Assembly (NCBI GenBank): GCA_004194705.1
Contig: SADC01001275.1
Location: 620,001-684,000, forward strand
DNA from: Ditylenchus dipsaci
Lineage: Eukaryota; Nematoda; Chromadorea; Rhabditida; Anguinidae
Direction: 5' to 3'
Length of the DNA stretch: 64,000 bases
Shown: positions 21,349-32,849 of the stretch, in pieces
How the letters are laid out: each line of letters begins with the position of its first letter
Position numbering within the stretch: the first letter of the stretch is position 1
Position numbers and translations under genes: made by a program
The notes under the pieces: model-generated
Database searches by the model: none
Told to the model about the DNA's origin: nothing
Seen by the model: only the letters and a program-made list of their open reading frames with translations

Positions 21349-23588
21349 GGCGCTACTGTAATATACCCCCCCCCCCAAAAAAAACGCTACTGTCATATAC
21401 CACCCCCCCCCCTCCCCCAAAACCGACTTTTTTAGGGATGGTCAAAAATCATTTTTATACAATAATTTCGCCATAAAAGAACCAGAAAAGCAACTTAAAT
21501 GGGATTACGGGCTGTATTGGGAGCGGAAGGGAATAATACAGGGGCCACTTTTCGAGATTTTTGGGATCCTTAGAGTATTAATTCTCTAAGCGTCTAAAGG
21601 CACAACTCTTCCAAGGGACTGTTGTCGTATGTCGTCCGAAATAAGTCTTCGCGGTTCATAAAGTATGTCTCACACTGCCGGTCAATGTCAATATCCAGCT
21701 GGTCTATCGAATTCAGTGGAAAAGTAGGCAAACGTTTCTGGACGCATCTGCTGATTGGGACTAGAGCATCCAATTCAGATCGGTTGAGATAGGAGAAGAC
21801 TTGAAACAAAGTTTCTGCAGCGACACTTGTTTTGGATTGCATGGCTAAAAACACTATATAGTTATGTGGTAGCTTAAACTCTATCTGTTATTTTTAAAAA
21901 TTCAGCGTAAACGATTGTCTGACATTTAAGAGCTGACCATTTCTTTCTGTCAACTCAAAGACATGAAATTTCTTTGTTTGTGGCTAAAAAATTTCATTTG
22001 TCGATGATAAGCGATCATAGAACACGTGGTGAACTACAAAACTCATGATTAATTCGTCATCGCGACGCTACTGTCATATATTTGCGTGGTCAATTCACAT
22101 GTAAAACTGCTTAAACATGAAAAATTTTGTTCTCGAATTTCAAATTCTGCTCAAGACAAAAAGTTATTCAAAATAATTCTTATAACTCAGCAAAAGCACG
22201 TTTGAATATTTGTTTGTCTCCAGCAGAATTCGAAAGTGAATTTTTCATGAAAAAAAACAGTTCCACATGCAAATGGACCACGCTGACCACGAATCCGGCA
22301 CAAAAATTCAAGGTTTTCTTAGCAAAAAAAGTAATGCACAAATTTTGTGTAAAATTTCGTGTGAGATGAAAAATTCAAATGGCTATGGCTTTCACCTCAA
22401 CCAACACCTATATATTTCTGGCTTTTATTTCTGGCTTTATCATTTTCTCAGAGAGTCTTTTTTAAAACGTCTCAAAACATTTTACTGTGTTCCAATCTTT
22501 TGAGCTGCCATTCACGCCATTGTCTAAAGAAGTACTATACTGCCGAAAAAACTAATAGGTTGTAGTTATTGTGTTCATGAAAGCAAAAAACTTATGCGAA
22601 ATTTGTGTGTGATATTTCGTGTGAGACGGAAAATTCAAATGGTTATAATTTCCACACCGCCCCACTACTTTTTATTTTTCTTCTACCGTACATGTTGAAT
22701 ATCAAACGACTCCAAATTTGATGCTGAAAATGTGTTCTCAGATGTCAACACTGATTTAAGCTGAAATCTCGAGTTATGGCCTATTATAGTGAAGCGATTA
22801 TTTTCAAAATCCAAAAATAACTTTCTTTTTCAAAATGTGTAGAAATGGACTGCTTTCATCATGCTTATATGCTTATATATCGTCATCGCATTTTTTGACG
22901 TTAGTTGTAGCCGTGAATGAAAGGGCAAAATGAATCAGAAAAAAAATTAAAAAACAAGTGTTTTCAGGAGTGGTCGCGAACTTTCTGTACAACCTGATAC
23001 ATTAGGCAACACCTGACTAAGCCTAAAAAATTACGGAAAATGAACAAGGTGGCCAAGTTGAAAAATCCGTATTCATTGAGAAATAGGGCGAGGTATTATA
23101 TGGCAGAGCTAGATACTCACCTGAAATAATTGTAAAAATGTTAATGAAGTGGTTGAAGCATAAAAATACAGTGGATTCGCAATCTATTGTACGCCTTGAG
23201 GACTGGCCAAAATGCACACTAAATCGAGATGTACACTAAATCGTGGTTCGATTTTAGTCAATCCGAAGGGGCGCAGCGGGCTTGAGAGTTAGAGATGCGC
23301 GCACTCACTTACCTTAGACATGATTCCGAGAAGTACTCTTGATCATAAAATGCATATAGAGTCTATTTTTGCCACGGCCCAGTTGAAAAACATGGTAAAG
23401 CAGCTAAATAAAAGTGGCCACTGTATTATTCCCTTCCCCTCTCAATACAGCCCATAATCCCTTTTAAACTGCTTTTCTGCCCTTTTATGGCAAAATTATT
23501 GCATAAAAAAGGTTTTTAGACACTCCCAAAATTTTGGGGTTTTGGGGGGTTTTGATTTGGGGGGGGGGGTTTATATGACAGTAGCGTC
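21349..23588. mobile_element. Nested GGCGCTA-family element with TSD GATATCCA, carrying an F-box fragment
   Basis: Termini GGCGCTACTGTAATATACCC (left) and complement of GACGCTACTGTCATATAAAC (right), each next to runs of 9-12 C or G. GATATCCA occurs at 21341-21348 and 23589-23596. The interior includes inverted segments around GGGATTACGGGCTGTATTGG (21501) and its complement (23440), an 82-residue F-box-like frame, and a direct repeat pair (about 22317-22440 and 22583-22690). Confidence 0.8.
21594..21842 (-). CDS. F-box-like protein fragment within a transposon
   Basis: An 82-residue frame starts at ATG 21842. Residues 7-40 (AAETLFQVFSYLNRSELDAL then VPISRCVQKRL) fit the F-box pattern of a short hydrophobic L-x-x-[VI]-F-x-[FY]-L core followed by a D/E-L step, used to bind SKP1 in SCF ubiquitin ligases. 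A short acidic tail (CETYFMNREDLFRTTYDN) follows and no substrate-binding domain. It lies inside the GGCGCTA element, so it may be a captured host exon. No introns or promoter recognised. Confidence 0.5.
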   Translation of the reverse strand: MQSKTSVAAETLFQVFSYLNRSELDALVPISRCVQKRLPTFPLNSIDQLDIDIDRQCETYFMNREDLFRTTYDNSPLEELCL

Positions 23589-23825
23589 GATATCCAGGTA
23601 CACTTTCAGGTTGGCTCACTTTGGTCCGCCAAGGCAAAAAGTGAAATTTTGGTCAAATTTTTTTTTCAAAAATGCTTTCCTATTCCTAAAAGCATGTTTT
23701 CGAACGTTTTAGATCGAATTACGTTGGAAAAAAGAACTTTATAGGCATCTTTAGCCTACACCCAAATGGTATACTCTTACCCCAGTAGCTTCTTTGGGGG
23801 GGGGGTGGTATATTCCAGTATCGTC

Positions 23826-24481
23826 AAAAAAAAATAATGGGCATTTTTTACTTTAAATTTGATGTGATCCGAGCTATTTGAATGAAGCGACATTTTAATC
23901 TTTCTGCTAACTTTTATACAATATTAATTTTCATTTTTGGACTTTGCTTGTTTTTCGCTCAATGTTCTGTGGTCGTTTGGTCGCCCTTTGGACGTGTTTT
24001 TTGACTGACTAATCGCCTTGTACTTTTATTAAAATAATATAGGTCTTAAAGAGTGTGCTATGTGTATTTTGTAAATGTCTAGGCAAAGATCATGATTAAG
24101 CAGGGCATCGAATGAAAAAAACTAGATGTCTAGTCTTTCAAAGGTCGATGCAAATCCAGACAAAAATATGAAAGCAGTCACTTTTTTGCTCTTAAAATAT
24201 CATTTTTGTGTAAAAAAGTTTGCTATTGCTTGCTATTTTTGCATAAATGTTGGTTTGCAATTTTTTTCCTGGTAAGATCATTTTTTTATTTCTATGCTGC
24301 GAAAATGTCTTAGATTTGATTCAAGATGCCAATTGTTTTTTTTACTTTTTATCATGTAAAATGGCATACTTATGTGAATGGAAATACTTTTCAGTCCAAA
24401 AAGGCCAGTGACAGGTGTATTTAAAAAAAATTGAAAATTTTTGAATTTTCGAGCATCCATTTTTCGATAAGTAATAAAAGG
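23826..24481. other. Noncoding, AT-rich
   Basis: No gene or clear repeat boundary seen. Confidence 0.4.
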
Positions 24482-24488
24482 GTTGTGA

Positions 24489-24729
24489 TTAAAGTCGAAC
24501 CTCGACGCTGAAAAACTTCGTTCCCACCTCGGTCTGACACTTTTTTACCTCAATTTTTGAAGTTTTTGACCAGTTGTGGTTCGTCAGTCTAGTCCGAAAT
24601 ATTGCAAGGATTCCGATTTTACCGATCGCTTTTGAAAAACCTTAGGATTTTGCTGAAATGACCCATGACCCTCGATTTAACGACACCCCTTTTTGAAAAT
24701 AGGGTGTCATTAAATCGAGGTTTGACTGT
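24489..24729. mobile_element. Pogo-like MITE, CAGTCAAACCTCGATTTA type
   Basis: Left AAGTCGAACCTCGACGC and right AAATCGAGGTTTGACTGTA are inverted ends. Interior AAACTTCGTTCCCACCTCGG resembles AAAAGTTCGTTCCCGCCTAGG in the element at 62482-62777, and the segment near 24690 (CCCTTTTTGAAAATAGGGTGTCA) has a counterpart near 53260. Confidence 0.7.
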
Positions 24730-24779
24730 ATTAAAAGCCTTGTTGGCTCAGTGCTTTGCATACTTGCTCGTTTCGGAAA

Positions 24780-25140
24780 ATAAGGCGCCAGCGCTATTTT
24801 CCGAAACGCAATCGGCGCCAGCGCCGATGTGCCAGGTTGAAATCGGGGCGACACCGCCAGCGTCAGGCTACTTTAAAATTTTGACACCGGGCGCCAGGCT
24901 ATGATAAAGATGCCGGCTCCGGCGCCGGTATTTTTGTCTGTAAATCAAGTTTTTATAATGAAAAAATGTAAAATTTGATCTCAATAATACTCAATTAAGA
25001 AGAAAATTCAAGAAAATTGGGAAAATTTTAAGAAAACTTTCAAAGCATTTTTCAAAGATTTTGAAAAAAAACAGCGTCGCTGCGAATATTATGACATAGT
25101 CGGCGCCTTTCCGAAAATCTTGGGCGTCGGCGCCAACTGT
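24780..25140. repeat. Cluster of GGCGCC-centred GC-rich repeats
   Basis: GGCGCC, GGCGCCAGCGC and GGGCGCCAGG-type words recur at 24783-24930 and 25103-25135, separated by AT-rich sequence. The arrangement is irregular and palindromic rather than a clean tandem array. No coding signal. Confidence 0.6.
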
Positions 25141-26496
25141 AAACAACCCAAGGTCGCCCGTGCAATTATTGTGCTATGGCTTTGTTTCATACTCGAGGAG
25201 CTTTTCTTCGACTTTTCATGCTTTGCATCAGTTTAATCTTTTTATAGGTACGAGTTTTTAATATTTTCATTGACAACGGGCACGCTTCTTTGAATTACGG
25301 GTGAATTGAAAACCCTAAAAATCGATTGTCGAAATAAGCTTAAAGTTTAATGATCATGAAAATGATAAAAAAGCAGACTGGTCAATTGTCTCTTATCACC
25401 ATCACATTTAGTAGCAGATGCATAACTCTTTGTATCACCAATAATTATTTTGTTGGGTGTCGTTTTGATGTTCCTTGTAGCTTTATGAGTAGTTTTAACG
25501 GCTCATAGCTGCCTATAGTACTGTTAGAAGTCTAAAAAGTGTGCTAACTCCAAAACTGAACCCGAGCAGGAACTCCAAAATTTTCAAGACTTACACTTTC
25601 CTCAAACAAATCTTTGTAATAATTTAATTTTACTATTTTCTATACTTTTCTAAATAAAAATAATACTAAAATATTTATTACATTTTTTCAATTCATTACA
25701 GAACATCCGGAAAAATCCAGAATAATCCAATTAATAATATTAATGTATCTATAAATCTAGCCGGTCCCTGTATTTCCACACACAAAAAGCCATTTTTCTT
25801 CCCTTACATTTCCAACACGCATACTTTTGTAAAAGAAGTGCACAGCAGCTTGTATTATAATTCCAGACAATCGATTTGTGTCTAGACACTTTTTTCACCA
25901 AGCACCCTTTTCTGGGTGCTTGTTAAAAAGCGGCTATTCGATGGCTGTCTTTTGTATGGCTTTGTAAGACAGACACAAGGAATGTTCTCACATTTTTTGC
26001 TAATTTCTCCCCCACTTTTGTTTTTGAAAGATGCCGACAGCCTTTTTTCGCCCGCTTGATTGATTCTACTGAGATTTTTAAACAAAGAATTTTTTGTTAA
26101 AGTGAATTTTGCTGTTGATACAAAGCTTTTTTCTTATTGCTCAGCAAAAAAGTATTTTTGTGGTGTTCTTTGTATGTAAATGTGCATGTAAATTAGCTGG
26201 TTGCGTGCACTTTTATAGAGTCGGGTAGCAGCTAGTTTTTTGGACAAATAATTTGCTTTTGTTTACACCTTGGTTGTGTTAGCATTTAGCGCTTGCGTGT
26301 GTTGTGCTAATGCTTTGCTAACAGTCTTTTTTCGATTTGTAAAGCGCAAAAGCACTACGTAGAAGGTAGTTCTACTATGTGCAATGTATTTCCAACGTTT
26401 TTAGAAAGGATAAAAAAGATATTTGTGTAATAAAACCTACCTAAATTTGATGCTCTTAAAGAAACTTGCCCTTTAAGGTCTCTTTAAGGAATTATC
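25141..26496. other. Noncoding, AT-rich
   Basis: No gene supported. Short frames lack motifs. Confidence 0.4.
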
Positions 26497-27060
26497 GACC
26501 CTACCGAAGTATAACCCCCCCCCCCCCCCCCAAATGAAAATGAAGCAAATGAAAACACCCTATATCGACCTAAAATTGCCTCGGGAGTTCAAAAAAGACA
26601 TTATTTTTGAGTTCTGGTCAATAAAAAATTGAGTTTTGGACATTTTGAAATTTAGACCATTTGCCTTTTTTGGCATGTTTGGTCACTGGAGCTGGGCAAA
26701 AATAGTCTCTAAATGCATTTTTGATTAAGAGTCTTGCTCGAATTATGTCTAAGGGAAGTGAGTGCGCGCATCTCTAACTCTCAAGCCCCCTGCGCCCCTT
26801 CGGGGCTTGGGGCTTGGGGTTGAGATGCGCACACCCACATACCTTAGACGCAAATCACTCGAAAGTGACTCTGGATGCATAAAAATGTATGCATACCAGA
26901 GTTTATTTATGCGGTAGGCCCAGTCAACAAAACTATGTTCAAGATCTTCCTTTTCACACTAATTTGGCCCTTTTTTGGTCCTTTCCCACCCTAATATGGC
27001 CCTAAATCCCTTTAAGAATGGTCAAAATAGGTATATTTGGGTGGTTCCAAAACTCAATTT
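26497..27060. mobile_element. Truncated, reversed relative of the GGCGCTA foldback
   Basis: Starts GACCCTACCGAAGTATAACC followed by about 18 C, then matches the complement of 19000-19595 in order, including CTCGGGAGTTCAAAAAAGAC, GTCTAAGGGAAGTGAGTGCG and ACTCGAAAGTGACTCTGG. The distal 140 bp and the second terminus are missing. Confidence 0.7.
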
Positions 27061-27087
27061 GTCTTTAAAGACTTAAAACCTCTTTAA

Positions 27088-27953
27088 AGAACCATTGCCG
27101 TCTACCGCCACGGAAATTTAGACTTTTTGAATTGGCGTGGGACAGCTAAATTACTGCGAAAATATTTCTTGAAATACTTTTAGTTTGCAAATTAAATTTT
27201 TCCAAAATTTTGAACGGTCAACTAGCAGGGATGAGCTTGGGGGTAAACTTGTTGCGAAAAATCGACTGAGCAGATCAGAATTCCAGTCAGATGGGCTTAA
27301 TCGCTCAGAAACTTAGTTTGGGTGGTTCAAAGTGGAATAACGTGCAATTCTGAGCGACTAAGCCCATCTGACTGGAATTCTGATCCGCTCAGTCGATTTT
27401 TCGCAACAAGTTTACCCCCTTTAGTAAGCCCCCAAAAACAATTATTTTTGGCTTTGGCCATTCTGGAGTGGGTCCTAAGCCATCTGGTTTTTGCCTACCC
27501 TGAAATTTTTTTACAAAATTGACCAAATTTAATTTAAAAAATTTTAATTGCTGATTTCGTGCCGAGAAACTACAGCGAAGACAAAAATCGTTACACGCTG
27601 TAAATATTTTTTTTAATTATTACTTTCGTGGTGAGAAATAGTTACAAGAATAGTTACAAAGGTCAAAATAGTTACAGGCTGTAACTATTTTTCAAATGCA
27701 AAAATTTGTAACTATTTCCCGCAAATAGTTACAAAAGCTCATCCCTGTCTACTAGTCGAGCCCAATGTTGCTTGAAATTGCCAGCACTACAACTTACTTA
27801 TAATTCCGGAAAACTCGCGTCGAACAATACACATAAATTATAATTTAAAATGAAAATAAATAAATAATTCAAAAAATATTTTCGCAGTAATTTAGCTGTC
27901 CCGCGCCAATTCAAAAAATCCAAATTTCCGTGGCCGTAGACGGCAATGGTCCT
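27088..27953. mobile_element. TTAA-flanked foldback element (866 bp), AGRACCATTGCCG ends
   Basis: Arms of about 85 bp start AGAACCATTGCCGTCTACCG (left) and AGGACCATTGCCGTCTACGG (right, complement) and run through GGCGYGGGACAGCTAAATTA. TTAA occurs at 27084-27087 and 27954-27957. A second, inner palindrome (27232-27425) with arms around AAATCGACTGAGC sits inside. TTAA duplication is the piggyBac pattern, but no transposase is present. Confidence 0.75.
27232..27425. repeat. Inner near-perfect palindrome
   Basis: Arms GGGGGTAAACTTGTTGCGAA and its complement, continuing through CAGTCAGATGGGCTTA, give about 85 bp per arm around a 25-bp centre. Nested in the TTAA element. Confidence 0.8.
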
Positions 27954-28852
27954 TTAATAATTTTTTCACTAAGGCTTAGGCTCAGAACCTGGCCATCACT
28001 GACAATTACTCGCCATTGAAACAACGGCTTTTGCATTACTTTTGTGCTTAAAATGGGTTATAAACACATTTTTAAAAATTTATTGATTGGGGGCGGGGTG
28101 GTGGGTGGCGGCAGTAGCGTAAAAAAATCTTATTTTCTGTTTAAGACTGGTATGTCTTTTTAGAGTCCATCAGGCATTTTTCAACGTATTTGTTTGTCTT
28201 TGTTTACACTTAAGAACTAACATTTGGCACTTGCGTGTGCATTTCCAATAGCTGTTAGGCTAAAAAACATGTTGTGATTATTATACTTTTGGCTGAAACA
28301 GCTTTGGTTCGGGATCAAACTTGAGACAGGTGTTTTCTCATCTATATATACACACTTGCTGAAATGGCTGAGGCGGTGGAAAATAAAAGCCATTTTTCAT
28401 ATCTTCTTGCTAAATTGGTTTCCGGATGTTTGTCAGAGTGTTTTGCACCACTTTTTAGTCCAAAAGAAGGAACCAATTGTTGTGGTTTGAAGGTAGCAAA
28501 TAGCAAGGAAGTAGCAGTATTACTGGTATTACCTGCTGTTTTTTGGACTTGGACTTTGTTTTTCACTGAATTTATTTTTTGTTTTTTTGTGTATTTGTTT
28601 AGTAAAATATGATTTTTTCTTCTTTTTGTAAAAGCGCTGATAAGCTGTTTTTTGAGCAGTGAAAACAACAAAAAATTAATTTTGTTTAAGAGTACACATC
28701 GGTGAAAGATATTTTTTGAATTTCAGACACTTCAGAATACAAAGTTAGCCTGAGCCTTAGTCTGACCATCCAAAAAAATTCTCTTTAGAGGCAGAAAAAA
28801 GTTCATTTGTTGGCATGTTAGATATAAAGTGTTTTAAAAATAGGATATGATC
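27954..28852. other. Noncoding with a GGCAGTAGCG terminus and a repeated tRNA-like block
   Basis: A solo GGCGCTA-type end (GGCGGCAGTAGCG, about 28107-28120) follows a G-rich tract. A block TGGCTGAAACAGCTTTG at about 28292 recurs at 29747. The 82-residue ATG frame at 28364-28612 has no recognisable domain and I do not call it a gene. Confidence 0.45.
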
Positions 28853-28856
28853 TTAA

Positions 28857-29087
28857 AGGGCCATTGCCGTCTCCGACAACGGTTGTCCCCCGCCAATTCA
28901 AATTTTTTTCATTATCTTGCATTTACGTACGAATTTTCCGATTTGGTTTCTAACACAACTACGCCTGAAATTAAATTCTAGGCCTTGTTTTGATAGAAAC
29001 CAAGTTGAAAATCCGTACAGAAGTGGAATGATTAGGCAAAAAAATTTGAATTGGCGGGGATAATTCCAAACAGGTGGCGATGGCCCT
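28857..29087. mobile_element. TTAA-flanked MITE (231 bp), AGGGCCATTGCC ends
   Basis: Left AGGGCCATTGCCGTCTCCGA and right complement AGGGCCATCGCCACCTG, with CCGCCAATTCAAATTTTTTT on both arms. TTAA flanks both ends (28853-28856, 29088-29091). The core around GAAACCAAGTTGAAAATCC recurs at about 3723-3770. Confidence 0.8.
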
Positions 29088-29608
29088 TTAAAAAAGCCCT
29101 TTTCTCTCAAAAAATATTTTCCTACCCTTCGAGTTTAAAGAGGCATTCTTTCTAATGAGTGCCCAGGGGTTTTTTACCCTCGAAAAATCGAGAAAATCTT
29201 AGGTTGGTCTCAAAATTTTAGGGTAAATATCCAAAACCTAAAAAAACGGAACCGGCAGAGCTCGTACGAGTAAAAAACTCAAAATAAAGCTCTGAAAAAC
29301 ACCTACTATGGCCTGACAACAGACCCTCAAACTAGGGGCCGCTCATTAGAAAGAATACTGTATAGATCGAAAAAATTAAAAAAAAATTGGCATTTTCTTG
29401 ACTACATTAAGCTCTATTTCAAGACCGACGTAAAATTTTATGCAATCTTATGGGATTTATTTAAAAAATATACTGACACTATTTAAATTAGTAACCAAAG
29501 CATGACCAAAAATTCAAAAAAAAAGCTAAAAATGGGTTGACTTGTTATGTTTACTGTTATCTGAATTTTCAGATTCTGAATTTTTTAGATATTTTTTAAA
29601 CTAATAGT

Positions 29609-30188
29609 TACAGTCAAACCTCTTTAACGCGACACCTCCATAACCTGACACCCTCGATAACCCGCACTCCAGCCCGATTTGCTTGGCCAGCAAAGAAATT
29701 AGGCAAACTGACGCCCCAATAACCCGAAATCCCATTATTATATTTTTGGCTGAAACAGCTTTGACTCGGGATCCAAACTTGAGGCAAGTGCTTTCTCACC
29801 CAGGGTCACCCTGCGCAAAGAAAAAATTTCCCTCGATAACCCGACAACCCACTGACTTTCACTGAAATTCCCGCGAAAAATCAAAAAGGTTAAATTTAAA
29901 ATGGCGCCAAAAAAATTTCCTTTAATTTTGTCTCGAAAAAGTTTATTCTGTCTTGTCGACTTAACTCTTTGTCGGCTTCATTCATGACTGACTCACTCAA
30001 TTTTTAGTTTTTCAGATGAGCCCTCGAAAGCCAAAGGCTGTTCCTGTTGCTTTTATTATTGTTTTTTGTCTAAATAAAGTGAAAATTTCGATAAGCCGAA
30101 TTTCAGTCCTCTTTAACACAACACCTGGATAATAACCCGACACCCTGAAGCCGGTCCGCTGGCATGTCGGGTTAGAGAGGTTATAGTC
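29609..30188. mobile_element. Pogo-like element, CAGTCAAACCTCTTTAAC type (about 0.58 kb)
   Basis: Left TACAGTCAAACCTCTTTAAC and a diverged right end GTTAGAGAGGTTATAGT. Subterminal CCCGACACCC-type units (ATAACCCGACACCCTGAAG) on both arms. No transposase. Confidence 0.65.
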
Positions 30189-30750
30189 CCAAAGGGTTTT
30201 CGAAACTAAATCTTCGTAAAAAATAGTAAAAGAACAATTCGGACGAGTTGTCTTCGGACGAACTGACTCGTGGATGAAATGCCATAGTACCTTTTTCACT
30301 TCAATATGGTATAAAATTGTCTTAAGTTTGACCCCTACTGAAAGTATACATCATTTACCATGTTAAATATTTATCTGAATAATTTGATTACTTGGAAAAG
30401 CGGATGTTTGGCTATTAATTAGAATAATTATAATAATAATTCCGATTGGAGTGTGGTAAGCCCTTGAAATGGTCAGTAGATGCGCCCAAATCCGCTTAGT
30501 CTTTTCTATTTTCTTTGTTGTTTATTATAGTGTGTGCATGCATTGCCTGCCTAGTCATTCATCCTTCCTTCCGGCTCAGTCCAAATCGCACCCACTTATA
30601 TCCAAATAATATATATCATTATTACTATTCAAATTTAGTATTCAAAAGACTGAAACTGATATATTAGAGTGGACAGGCAACAGCCTTGAAATGTTTTTAA
30701 TGAACAGATATTGAAGCTTGGGTTGAATGAACGAAAAATGCTTTACATAT
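30189..30750. other. Noncoding, AT-rich
   Basis: No gene or repeat boundary seen. Confidence 0.4.
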
Positions 30751-30908
30751 TACAGTCGACTCTTGTTATAACGTCGTTAAAGGGACCGATCAAAACCGGG
30801 TCGTTATAACATGAGTTTTTGGCGCTAGTAGCGAATACAACCTCCCGCACCCCCCCCCGTTCTACCAAAAATACCATTGATCGGTCGTTATAACGAGACT
30901 CGGCTGTA
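30751..30908. mobile_element. Pogo/Tigger-like MITE (158 bp)
   Basis: Ends TACAGTCGACTCTTGTTATA and TATAACGAGACTCGGCTGTA, TA-flanked, with an internal GTCGTTATAACATGAG unit and a C run. Confidence 0.8.
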
Positions 30909-32050
30909 AAAGGGTACGTGGATGACCACAAAATGCCTTAAAGGACGAAATTTGAACAAAGTTTTGTTAACACGTTGGAATTCTCCGTACTATAAAAATA
31001 AGTTTGATTCTTATTACCGGATATTACACTTCAATTGTATAAAAAAGAATAAGAAATATATCGCTTGAACTTCTTTTTGCAAAGTTCTCTTTCAGGACTT
31101 GGTCTCAGCACCCAAGATTTCCTCAGTTCGATCTGTCGTTTTGGGCTCAGGCTTAGGTGGGTGTAGGATAGGATAGAATAATTTTTAATAGAATAATTTT
31201 TTGATAAATCCCTTATTAAAAAGACCTCGATTAACATTTTTGTAGTTTGAAAAAAAACATATTTACAAAATGTTAGTGGTTTATGGTTTCACAATAATAG
31301 GATTACAAGCCAGCGTCATTCACGCCCCACAGATCACGACTGCACTATTATTTAGTCCCAGAAACCTTATAGATCAATCAAAAAAGTGGTGCACCACCGC
31401 AGGAATTCCGTCTATTGAAGTAGTGAAAGGATTATAGCATCCACGAAACATAATAGGATTCCTCCTCACATGACCAGCACAATATGCTTTTGCAGAAATA
31501 CAGCTCGAATAAATTTCAATGAATTCCATCATCGAAAATCAGTGACTGGCACTTATAGACAACAAAGTTTTTTCAGCCTGCTATTCAAAATGACCTTTTG
31601 TGGGTTTAGAATAGCAATTTGGGTCGGTTCAATAACTTTTTTTTGTTGTATTAAGCGATAAAGCTTATTGGTGAGGCATCTTTTAAAATGATGTTTTTGG
31701 CATTATTTTTTCTAATGTAAATGATTTTTTTTAGGAAGTTACCCCTTAATAATCTGAAGAAAAAAATTATCAAACAGGGTAAGCCTTTACTGACCTTTTT
31801 AACAGTCGGCTTACGTGAAGTGAATAACACCTATCAAACAAAGGAGGGTTTTTTCGCCTTGGTTCCCCTGTTGTTTTTTTTTGTTATAATTTAGGCTTTA
31901 GGTTTAGGCAAGGGTAGGCCAGCGTATGATAGAGCCACTTTTCGAATTCTTTCTAACATATGCTGGTCTTTGCAAGGTGAGAGAGTAAGTAACTTTGAAA
32001 AGTAAGAGCGGAGTTCATACTCCTGATTTAGACCATCTTCAAAAATGAAT
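30909..32050. repeat. Noncoding with truncated TAGGC-family hairpin
   Basis: At 31851-31990 a truncated copy of the 7551-7749 element starts CGCCTTGGTTCCCCTGTTG and contains TTTAGGCAAGGGTAGGCCAG; its right terminus is absent. No gene supported in the rest. Confidence 0.5.
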
Positions 32051-32849
32051 TACCGTATTCTCTCTAATAGAACCACACTCTCTATTTGAACCACACTCTC
32101 TCATAGAACCACACCCCTTAAGACCCTCAAGCTGCGCCAACGGCCGTCTAACTCCAATGGATTGTCGAAGCCTGGGAGAATCTCTTGTAGGAGCTCATCG
32201 TTGAGTCAATAAAATCGTGCGGAGTTCCCAATGCCACCGATGGATGTTGGGGCGAAGCCATTTACTGCTTCAAGAAAGTTGGGCCGGTTCCGAGTGGTCG
32301 AGGCAAGGTGAAGCTCGCGCAAGATGAGAAGAAGTTGGCTGAGCAGATACAAGAAATCAATCTTGAGGAAGCGCAAGAAAATTTGATAGTAATAAATATA
32401 TATCTCTGGAGTATTAATGAGTTTTGGGACCTGCTCTGGTTTAGGGGAACGCCTATTTTTACTATATATATATTTTATTTTTAGGTTGATCGAGTTGATT
32501 ATGGTGGCCGGGGTGACAATAATCACCTTAATCAACAAAATTACTTATTAAACTATTCATATAGGTTATTGATATAACCATGACTGCCATAAGCGACAAA
32601 AATAAATAAAAAGTATAGTATAAATGAGCGTCCCCCTAAACCAGGCAGGTCCGAAATAAAGAATTTATGCGCGTATGCTTTAATGCTTGAATATGTTCAG
32701 AAGGTTGAAAAATAGAACCACACTCTCTATTAGAACCACACTCCCCAAGTGGGGTTGAAAAATAGAACCACACTCTCTATTAGAACCACACTCCCCAAGT
32801 GGGGTTGAAAAATAGAACCACATGTGGTTCTATTAGAGAGAATACGGTA
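32051..32849. mobile_element. TACCGTATT element (799 bp) with pogo/Tc5-like transposase relic
   Basis: Termini TACCGTATTCTCTCTAATAG and its inverse. The left part has GAACCACACTCTCT units; the right part has tandem about 52-bp units (32704-32822) containing GAACCACACTCCCCAAGTGG. Between them lies a degraded C-terminal transposase segment. Confidence 0.8.
32152..32400 (+). pseudogene. Relic of pogo/Tc5-like DDE transposase C-terminus
   Basis: The frame reads LQWIVEAWENLL-stop-ELIVES then IKSCGVPNATDGCWGE, the usual end of pogo/Tc5-group transposases (W-x-x-[IV]-x-x-x-x-I-x-x-S-F-x-x-C-G-[IV]). A TAG interrupts it at 32188-32190 and TAA lies just upstream (32149-32151). Only the C-terminal region survives. 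Confidence 0.6.

Larger units (their letters stand above)
20971..23825. mobile_element. Outer GGCGCTA-family element interrupted by a second copy
   Basis: Left GGCGCTACTGGAATATACCC at 20971 and right complement of GACGATACTGGAATATACCA ending at 23825 form a diverged outer pair. The left part (21180-21330) carries the module CACTCGAAAGTGACTCAGG found in 18885-19595. A related element (21349-23588) is inserted within it. Flanks are A-rich, so its duplication is uncertain. Confidence 0.6.

Noticed and set aside
28364..28612. 82-codon ATG frame with a hydrophobic C-terminus
   Set aside because: Overlapping open frames on the other strand, repeat-derived upstream sequence, no domain; insufficient to call a gene.
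32206..32538. 110-codon minus-strand frame
   Set aside because: It is the antisense shadow of the pogo/Tc5-like relic on the plus strand.
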